NCBI GenBank assembly: GCA_036381125.1
Contig: DASVDK010000229.1
Location: 1-10,781, forward strand
Direction of reading: 5' to 3'
Length of the DNA stretch: 10,781 nucleotides
From: DASVDK01 sp036381125 [NCBI: Thermodesulfobacteriota bacterium]
GTDB lineage: Bacteria; DASVDK01
Part shown: positions 5,995 through 10,781 of the stretch, piece after piece
Layout: each line of letters opens with the position of its first letter
Position numbering within the stretch: position 1 is the stretch's first letter
The notes under the pieces: model-generated
The model's input: only the letters and a program-made list of their open reading frames with translations
Database searches by the model: none
Told to the model about the DNA's origin: nothing
Translations under genes and position numbers: made by a program

Positions 5995-7551
5995 ATGGCC
6001 GAGCGGGTGCTGATCGTCGACGACGAAGAGAGCATGCGGTTCGTCCTGCGGCGGGCGCTCGAGAAGGAAGGCTACGACGTCGAGGTGGCGGCAACCGGCG
6101 AGGCGGCCCTCGCGCGGGCGGCCGAGCGGCGCTTCGACCTCGTGCTCCTCGACATCCGGATGCCCGGCCTCTCGGGGCTCGACGTCCTGACGACGCTCAG
6201 GAGCGACGGCGCCGCGTCCGCCGAGGCGAACGGCGCGCGGGGGCAGGCGCCGACCGGCCCCGAGGTCATCATCCTCACCGCGCAGAACACGATGAAGAAC
6301 GCGGTCGAGGCGATGAAGCGGGGCGCCTACGACTACCTCACCAAGCCGGTCGACCTCGACGAGCTCAAGGTCCTCGTGCGCAAGGCGCTCGACGCCCGCG
6401 CCCTCGCCTCGCAGATCGAGACCCTCAAGGCGGAGGTGCGCGAGAAGTACGACCAGGGCTACTTGCTCGTCGGGCAGTCGGAGCCGATGCAGCAGATCTT
6501 CAAGCTCATCGGGAAGGTCGCCAAGAGCGACGTGACGGTGCTCATCGAGGGGGAGAGCGGCACCGGCAAGGAGCTGATCGCGCGGTCGCTCCACTACCAC
6601 AGCGACCGGCTCGGCAAGCCCTTCGTCGCCGTCAACTGCGCCGCCATCCCGCGCGACCTCCTCGAGGCCGAGCTGTTCGGCTTCGAGAAGGGGTCCTTCA
6701 CGGGGGCCGTGGAGCGCCGGATCGGCCGCTTCGAGCAGGCCCACGGCGGCACGCTCTTCCTCGACGAGATCGGCGAGATGCCGCTCGAGCTGCAGGCGAA
6801 GCTCCTGCGCGTCATCCAGGAGCGGGAGATCGACCGGGTCGGCTCGAAGGGGACCGTTCCGATCGACGTGCGGATCATCGCCGCCACGAACCAGGACCTC
6901 CGCGCCCTCGTCCAGCAGCGCCGCTTCCGCGAGGACCTCTTCTACCGGCTCGACGTGGCGCGCATCCCGGTGCCCCCGCTCAGGGACCGGCGCGAGGACA
7001 TCCCCGCCCTCGCCGACTTCTTCCTCTCCCGCTTCCGCAGCGAGCTGGCCGCGGGCGGCAAGTCGCTCTCGAAGGAGGCCCTGCGGCTCCTCACGGCGCA
7101 CCACTGGCCCGGCAACGTCCGCGAGCTCGAGAACGCCCTCAAGCGGGCCGTCGTCCTGTCGTCGAACCCGACGCTCCTGCCGGAGGACTTCCCCGAGCTG
7201 CTCGCCACGCGCGGCCAGGGCCCGCGCATCGACGACCTCTCGCTCGAGGAGCTGCTCGAGGTGAAGCTGCGGCGGTTCCTCGACCAGATGGAAGGGCTCT
7301 CGCTGTCGGGCATCTACGGACAGGTGATCGAGGTCGTCGAGCGGCCGCTCCTCAAGCTGATCCTCGAGCGGACCGGCGGCAACCAGGTGCGGGCGGCCGA
7401 GATCCTCGGCATCAACCGCAACACGCTGCGCAAGAAGCTGTCGGTGCTCGGCGTACCGGTCCGCGCGACGCGCGGCGGCTCGCGCGAGAACGGCGGCAAG
7501 GCGGCCCTCCCGCCGCGCGAGAGCGGCGGCCGCGGCGGCGCGGACCTCTGA
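5995..7551 (+). CDS. ntrC: Sigma-54-dependent response regulator, NtrC type
   Basis: A 518-residue activator of sigma-54 RNA polymerase, probably controlling nitrogen assimilation genes. The receiver domain (about 1-132) has DD (10-11), the phospho-acceptor Asp53 (LLDIRMPG), Thr95 (ILTAQ) and Lys117 (LTKP). Residues 69-89 form an Ala/Gly-rich insert between the third helix and fourth strand. The AAA+ domain (about 157-395) has Walker A GESGTGKE (186-193), the sigma-54 contact loop as GSFTGA (233-238, usually GAFTGA), Walker B GTLFLDEIG (252-260), the arginine region FREDLFYRL (311-319) and WPGNVRELENA (371-381). The Fis-type helix-turn-helix is at 462-482 (GGNQVRAAEILGINRNTL), followed by a 30-residue Gly/Arg-rich tail. 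The ATG lies 4 nt after the ntrB stop. The frame ends in TGATG, overlapping the next start. NtrC rather than NtrX or another sigma-54 activator is favoured by the adjacent NtrB-type kinase and dusB. Confidence 0.93.
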   Translation: MAERVLIVDDEESMRFVLRRALEKEGYDVEVAATGEAALARAAERRFDLVLLDIRMPGLSGLDVLTTLRSDGAASAEANGARGQAPTGPEVIILTAQNTMKNAVEAMKRGAYDYLTKPVDLDELKVLVRKALDARALASQIETLKAEVREKYDQGYLLVGQSEPMQQIFKLIGKVAKSDVTVLIEGESGTGKELIARSLHYHSDRLGKPFVAVNCAAIPRDLLEAELFGFEKGSFTGAVERRIGRFEQAHGGTLFLDEIGEMPLELQAKLLRVIQEREIDRVGSKGTVPIDVRIIAATNQDLRALVQQRRFREDLFYRLDVARIPVPPLRDRREDIPALADFFLSRFRSELAAGGKSLSKEALRLLTAHHWPGNVRELENALKRAVVLSSNPTLLPEDFPELLATRGQGPRIDDLSLEELLEVKLRRFLDQMEGLSLSGIYGQVIEVVERPLLKLILERTGGNQVRAAEILGINRNTLRKKLSVLGVPVRATRGGSRENGGKAALPPRESGGRGGADL

Positions 7552-8204
7552 TGCTCGCGCTGCCGCCCCTCTACCCCATCGTCGACCCGGCGGCGGCGCG
7601 AGGCGGCCGAGACCCGGTCGACCGCGCGCGGTCGCTCGCCCGGGCCGTCCTGGCCGGCGGCGCGAGGATCCTGCAACTCCGCATGAAGGGAGGGCCGGGC
7701 GGCGCGGACGCCGGGGACGTCCTGGCCGCCGCGAAGGCGCTCCGCCGGCTCACGCGAGACGCCGGCTGCCTCTTCATCGTGAACGACCGCGTGGACGTGG
7801 CGCTCCTGGCCGACGCCGACGGCGTCCACGTCGGCCAGGAGGACCTCCCCTGCGTGGAGGTGCGGCGCCTCGTCGGCACGCGGCGGCTCGTCGGCGTCTC
7901 CACCCACACCGTCGACGAGGCGCGGGCCGCCGAGGCCGACGGGGCGGACTACATCGGGTTCGGGCCGATGTTCCCCACCGCGACCAAGACCGACACCCGC
8001 CCCCAGCGGACGCTCGACCTCCTCCGCGAGGTCAAGGCCGCCGTCGGCATCCCGCTCGTCGCGATCGGCGGGATCACCGACGCCCGGATCCGGGAGGTGC
8101 GGGCGGCCGGCGCCGACTCGGTCGCCGTCATCTCGGCCATCATGGGCGCGGAGGACCCCGAGGCGGCCACCCGGGCGCTCGGCCGCCTCGCGGCGGCGTC
8201 GTGA
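7551..8204 (+). CDS. thiE: Thiamine-phosphate synthase
   Basis: ThiE joins the pyrimidine (HMP diphosphate) and thiazole phosphate to give thiamine monophosphate. The 217-residue product is of normal length and shows the TIM-barrel motifs in order: ILQLRMK (40-46; QLRxK), FIVNDRVDVALLADADGVHVGQEDLP (75-100, described here as VNDR at 77-80 and HVGQEDL at 93-99, substrate and Mg2+ binding), VGVSTHT (114-120), DYIGFGPMFPTATK (133-146) and PLVAIGGI (168-175, phosphate binding). The ATG shares one base with the ntrC stop (TGATG), so translation is coupled, and no TPP riboswitch could fit before it. Its stop overlaps the next start by 4 nt (GTGA). Other thiamine genes are not seen nearby. Function is firm; why it sits behind ntrBC is unknown. 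Confidence 0.94.
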   Translation: MLALPPLYPIVDPAAARGGRDPVDRARSLARAVLAGGARILQLRMKGGPGGADAGDVLAAAKALRRLTRDAGCLFIVNDRVDVALLADADGVHVGQEDLPCVEVRRLVGTRRLVGVSTHTVDEARAAEADGADYIGFGPMFPTATKTDTRPQRTLDLLREVKAAVGIPLVAIGGITDARIREVRAAGADSVAVISAIMGAEDPEAATRALGRLAAAS

Positions 8205-9454
8205 GCGTCCCCGCCGTCCCCCCCTCGGCCGGCCTGAGCTGCCTCAAGGCCGACGCCGTCCGGCGGGCCCTCGAGCACATCGCCGCCACCGACGCCGAGA
8301 CGCTGGCCGACCAGCTCGTGTTCACCGCCATCGCGGCGCCGACCGGCGACGAGGGGCCGCGCGCCCGCGCGCTGGCCGAGCGGCTCGTCGCCGCGGGACT
8401 CCCGGACGTGACGCTCGATGCCGTCGGCAACGTGCTCGGCCGGTGGCCGGCGTCGCCCGCCGCCGGGGAGCGCCGGCCCGCGCTCGCCCTGATCGCCCAC
8501 CTCGACACGGTCTTCCCCGCAGGGACCGACCTCGCCGTGCGGCGCGAAGGGCCCCGCTACGTCGCGCCCGGCATCGGCGACAACGCGCGCGGCCTGGCCG
8601 GCATGGCCGCCGTGGCGCGCGCCGTCGCGTCGGCCCGGATCGCCTGCCGCTCGGAGCTGCTCTTCATCGGGTCGGTCGGCGAGGAGGGGCTCGGGAACCT
8701 GCGCGGGGTGCGTCACGTCTTCGAGGCGAGCCCGATCGGGCGGACGATCGGCCAGGTGATCGCCGTCGACGGCTGCGACGCGCGGCGGATCGTGCGCCGG
8801 GCCGTCGGCAGCCGGCGCTACCGCGTGACCTTCACCGGCCCGGGCGGCCACTCCTGGGGCTCGGCCGGCGCCCCCTCGGCGCTCAACGCGCTCGGGGACC
8901 TCATCACCCGGCTCGCCGCCCTCCCGCTGCCGACCGAGCCGCGCACGACGCTCAACGTCGGGACGGCGGCCGGCGGATCGGCCGTGAACGCCGTCGCCGC
9001 GACGGCCGAGTGCCTGCTGGAGGTGCGCTCCACCGGCGAGGCCGCCCTCATGCGCCTCGACTCGGCGATCCGCGGCGCGGCCTCGCAGGCCGCCGAGGCC
9101 GAGACGCGCCGGGCCGCCGGCGCGCCGCGCCGCGGCGGCGACGGGCGGCCGCCCCTCTCGGCGGCGGTCGAGCTGGTCGGCGCGCGGCCGTGCGGCGAGA
9201 CGCCCGCCGACGCCCCCCTCGTCCGCGCCGCGCGGGCCGCGACGCTCGCCCTCGGGCTCTCGCCGACCGAGCCCGAGTCCTCGACCGACGCCAACGTGCC
9301 GATCGCCCGCGGCATCCCTGCCGTGACGCTCGGCGCGGGCGGCGTCTCGGGAGGCGCGCACACGCTGCACGAGTGGTTCGAGAACGAGGACGGCGCTCGC
9401 GGCGTGCAGCGCCTCCTCCTGGTCGCGCTCGAGGCGGCGGGGGTCGTCGCCTAG
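8201..9454 (+). CDS. M20-family metallopeptidase (PepT-like)
   Basis: A 417-residue zinc-dependent hydrolase of the M20 family, probably acting on a small peptide or acyl-amino acid in the cytoplasm. The expected two-metal ligands are visible: His100 in AHLDTVFP (with Asp102 beside it), Asp127 in PGIGDNARGL, Glu161-Glu162 in GSVGEEGLGNLRG (catalytic base and ligand), Asp190 in AVDG and His387 in GGAHTLHEWFEN. The dimerization (lid) domain lies at about 205-315 and includes GPGGHSWG (213-220) with the conserved His217. Residues 295-320 are an Arg/Gly-rich variable stretch. The GTG start at 8201 overlaps the thiE stop by 4 nt, a sign of coupled translation. The first 30 residues are poorly conserved, so a slightly later start is possible. 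The GIGDN and VGEEG motifs resemble tripeptidase T-like M20 proteins, but substrate specificity cannot be read from the sequence. Confidence 0.88.
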   Translation: MSVPAVPPSAGLSCLKADAVRRALEHIAATDAETLADQLVFTAIAAPTGDEGPRARALAERLVAAGLPDVTLDAVGNVLGRWPASPAAGERRPALALIAHLDTVFPAGTDLAVRREGPRYVAPGIGDNARGLAGMAAVARAVASARIACRSELLFIGSVGEEGLGNLRGVRHVFEASPIGRTIGQVIAVDGCDARRIVRRAVGSRRYRVTFTGPGGHSWGSAGAPSALNALGDLITRLAALPLPTEPRTTLNVGTAAGGSAVNAVAATAECLLEVRSTGEAALMRLDSAIRGAASQAAEAETRRAAGAPRRGGDGRPPLSAAVELVGARPCGETPADAPLVRAARAATLALGLSPTEPESSTDANVPIARGIPAVTLGAGGVSGGAHTLHEWFENEDGARGVQRLLLVALEAAGVVA

Positions 9455-9455
9455 T

Positions 9456-9484
9456 TTGCGTCGGCTGTCCGATACGGCTATGGT
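9456..9484 (+). promoter_or_regulatory. Putative promoter upstream of the ammonia-lyase gene
   Basis: TTGCGT (9456-9461), a 17-nt spacer and TATGGT (9479-9484) resemble a sigma-70 promoter; the start would be near 9491. It begins two bases after the M20 stop codon. The leader to the ammonia-lyase ATG would be about 170 nt. The -35 matches only three of six positions, so this is tentative. Confidence 0.4.
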
Positions 9485-9556
9485 GTCCCCGTGGTGCGGC
9501 ACGCGAACGAGACGCGACAACGGATCCCCTGGCCCCATCGACGTCACGCGGATCGA

Positions 9557-9670
9557 GTGATCGACCAGCCTCCCGTCCGCCCGGCCGGCGCCAGCGTCCA
9601 CGTCACGGCCGCGGGCGATCCCGCCTTCCGGGGGCGCTTCGACGCCTCCGTGCGGCGAGCATGCCCGTGA
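9557..9670 (+). CDS. Possible small ORF (37 aa) ahead of the ammonia-lyase gene
   Basis: GTG at 9557 opens a 37-codon frame ending at TGA 9668-9670, overlapping the first 10 bases of the next gene in another frame. Third codon positions are about 89% G/C, higher than in the two other plus frames of the same stretch, which is what real genes in this window show. The frame is open back to 9455; a GTG at 9491 would make 59 residues and would coincide with the predicted transcription start. No good Shine-Dalgarno sequence and no recognisable domain are seen. It may be a leader peptide that couples translation to the next gene, a decayed gene end, or chance. Confidence 0.2.
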   Translation: MIDQPPVRPAGASVHVTAAGDPAFRGRFDASVRRACP

Positions 9671-10647
9671 TCCCCGGCCCCGACGACGTCCTCGCGGCGG
9701 CCGAGCGCCTCGCGCCGCACGTCGTCACGACACCGCTCCTCGAGTCCCCCCTCCTCGACGCTCGGGTCGGCGGGCGCCTGCTCCTCAAGGCCGAGATGCT
9801 CCAGCGGACCGGGGCGTTCAAGTGGCGGGGCGCGATGAACCGGCTGCTCCAGCTCTCGGACGACGAGCGGCGGCGCGGCGTCGTGGCGTTCTCGTCGGGG
9901 AACCACGGGCAGGCCGTGGCCGCCGCCGCGCGGCGAGTCGGCACGTCGGCCGTCGTCGTCATGCCGGCCGACGCGCCGCGCATGAAGGTGGACCGGACGC
10001 GGGCGCACGGCGCCGAGGTCGTCCTCTACGACCGGCTCCGCGACGACCGGGAGGCCATCGGCCGGCGGCTCGCGGCCGAGCGCGGCCTCGTCCTCGTCCC
10101 GCCGTACGACGATCCGATGATCGCCGCCGGCCAGGGGACGCTCGCCCTGGAGGTCGCGCGGCAGGCGTCGGGCCTCGGCGCGCGGCTCGACGCCTTCCTC
10201 GTCCCCTGCTCCGGCGGCGGCCTCGCGGCCGGCTGCGCGCTCGCCCTCGAGCGCGAGAGCCCCGGCACCGAGGTCTACACCGTCGAGCCCGCCGGCTTCG
10301 ACGACATGGCGCGCTCGCTCGCCGAGGGGCGGCGCGTCGAGAACCGGGCCGGCGGCCGGTCGATCTGCGACGCCCTCCTCGCCGCCGCCCCCGGCGAGAT
10401 GACCTTCGAGGTCAACCGGCCCCGGCTCGCCGGCGGGCTCGTCGTGAGCGACGAGCAGGTCCTCGACGCCATGGCGGCCGCCTTCGACGCGCTCAAGGTC
10501 GTCGTCGAACCGGGCGGCGCCGTCGCGCTGGCCGCCGCCCTCTCGGGCGCCCTCGACTGCCGCGGCAAGACCGTGGCGGTCGTCCTCTCGGGCGGCAACG
10601 TCGACCCGGAGACGTTCGCGCGGGCGTTGAGCCGATCCCCTGCCTGA
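9661..10647 (+). CDS. PLP-dependent ammonia-lyase, threonine dehydratase / serine racemase type
   Basis: A fold-type II pyridoxal-phosphate enzyme of 328 residues that removes water and ammonia from hydroxy-amino acids such as threonine or serine. Lys54 in TGAFKWRGA is the Schiff-base lysine. SSGNHGQA (78-85) binds the substrate carboxylate, PCSGGGLAAG (182-191) binds the cofactor phosphate, and SGGNVD (310-315) lies by the pyridine nitrogen. Glu209 and Asp215 in VEPAGFDDMA match the divalent-metal site of serine racemase and hydroxyaspartate dehydratase relatives. There is no C-terminal ACT domain, so isoleucine feedback of the biosynthetic IlvA kind is not expected; this favours a catabolic TdcB-like, racemase-like or 3-hydroxyaspartate ammonia-lyase role. 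The ATG at 9661 is chosen because the conserved DDVLAAAERL helix follows directly; the ribosome site is weak, and a GTG two codons later is an alternative. It is separated from the M20 gene by 206 bases and is probably a separate unit. Confidence 0.9.
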   Translation: MPVIPGPDDVLAAAERLAPHVVTTPLLESPLLDARVGGRLLLKAEMLQRTGAFKWRGAMNRLLQLSDDERRRGVVAFSSGNHGQAVAAAARRVGTSAVVVMPADAPRMKVDRTRAHGAEVVLYDRLRDDREAIGRRLAAERGLVLVPPYDDPMIAAGQGTLALEVARQASGLGARLDAFLVPCSGGGLAAGCALALERESPGTEVYTVEPAGFDDMARSLAEGRRVENRAGGRSICDALLAAAPGEMTFEVNRPRLAGGLVVSDEQVLDAMAAAFDALKVVVEPGGAVALAAALSGALDCRGKTVAVVLSGGNVDPETFARALSRSPA

Positions 10648-10711
10648 TCCCGCTCGCCCACCGGCGACGTCTCCATCCGGGGCACGGGGCGCACCGAAGG
10701 CGGATCCCCGT
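10648..10711. other. Short intergenic stretch, no clear terminator
   Basis: Between the ammonia-lyase stop and the 25-bp repeats I see no convincing hairpin followed by T residues, no promoter and no gene. If transcription stops here, it is probably by Rho or beyond the window. Confidence 0.5.
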
Positions 10712-10761
10712 CTGGAAAATGGAAAGGCCTGACCCCCTGGAAAATGGAAAGGCCTGACCCC
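10712..10761 (+). repeat. Two perfect tandem copies of a 25-bp repeat
   Basis: Units 10712-10736 and 10737-10761 are identical and abut without a spacer. Each begins CTGGAAAATGGAAAGG and ends GGCCTGACCCC, so the minus strand reads GGGGTCAGGCC first. The A-rich core stands out in this GC-rich window. The repeat starts 65 bases after the ammonia-lyase stop; no coding frame of quality covers it. No hairpin is formed by a unit apart from the short palindrome AGGCCT. Intergenic repeats beginning GGGGTCAGG are, to my recollection, scattered in many environmental bacterial genomes, but I cannot check the link here. Confidence 0.85.
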
Positions 10762-10781
10762 ACTACCCCTTCACCGCCCCT

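Noticed and set aside
5932-7104. A 390-codon minus-strand frame opposite ntrC
   Set aside because: It is the complement of a well-supported NtrC frame, has no ribosome site or recognisable domain, and is rich in Glu/Leu/Arg as expected for an antisense shadow.
7480-7560. TPP riboswitch before thiE
   Set aside because: The thiE start overlaps the ntrC stop, so there is no leader, and no conserved thi-box sequence is seen.
7949-9601. A 550-codon open frame on the minus strand opposite thiE and the M20 gene
   Set aside because: The translation is Arg/Gly/Ala-rich without domains, while the plus-strand frames show clear ThiE and M20 motifs and proper start-stop overlaps.
8443-9660. Upstream extension of the ammonia-lyase frame through the M20 gene
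   Set aside because: The frame stays open by composition only; its translation before 9661 is Arg/Pro-rich noise, and the family's N-terminus fits the ATG at 9661.
10712-10761. CRISPR array
   Set aside because: The two 25-bp units abut with no spacer between them, and no cas gene is present.

Overview
This is a GC-rich bacterial chromosomal segment with very strong G/C preference at third codon positions, tight gene packing and alternative starts (TTG and GTG). The gene content (MoeA, MltD-type transglycosylase, DusB-NtrB-NtrC, ThiE, an M20 peptidase, a threonine-dehydratase-like enzyme) is housekeeping in character and Gram-negative in style, with a lipoprotein, a periplasmic murein hydrolase and a sigma-54 activator. 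The DusB-NtrB-NtrC order is classical in proteobacteria. High-GC environmental lineages such as Myxococcota/Desulfobacterota-like, Binatota or Methylomirabilota/Rokubacteria would fit, but the sequence alone does not decide.

Layout. Positions 1-466 (minus) hold the N-terminal part of a MoeA molybdopterin molybdotransferase that runs off the left edge. A hairpin terminator at 482-515 separates it from the upstream minus-strand gene at 544-2811, a secreted lytic transglycosylase with three LysM repeats and a long Ser/Pro/Ala linker. A 217-bp divergent region (2812-3028) carries two back-to-back TTGACA-type promoters. To its right on the plus strand is a lipoprotein with an extreme tyrosine/tryptophan tract (3029-3718). 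A promoter at 3744-3772 then starts a five-gene plus-strand operon: dusB (3805-4854), ntrB (4863-5990), ntrC (5995-7551), thiE (7551-8204) and an M20 metallopeptidase (8201-9454). Gaps within it are 8 and 4 nt, followed by overlaps of 1 and 4 nt. After a 206-bp gap with a putative promoter and a possible small ORF comes a single-domain PLP fold-type II ammonia-lyase (9661-10647). The window ends with two perfect, abutting 25-bp repeats (10712-10761).

How the genes relate. The operon joins a tRNA dihydrouridine synthase to a soluble PAS histidine kinase and its sigma-54-dependent response regulator, the usual nitrogen-control pair. Thiamine-phosphate synthase and an aminoacyl-peptide hydrolase are translationally coupled behind them. 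The transglycosylase and the aromatic lipoprotein are envelope proteins transcribed divergently from one control region. No mobile element with a transposase, CRISPR array, tRNA or rRNA is visible. I found no clearly new biological system. The least explained items are the terminal 25-bp tandem repeat, the aromatic lipoprotein, the insert in the NtrC receiver domain, the probable leaderless start of moeA, and the small ORF before the ammonia-lyase.
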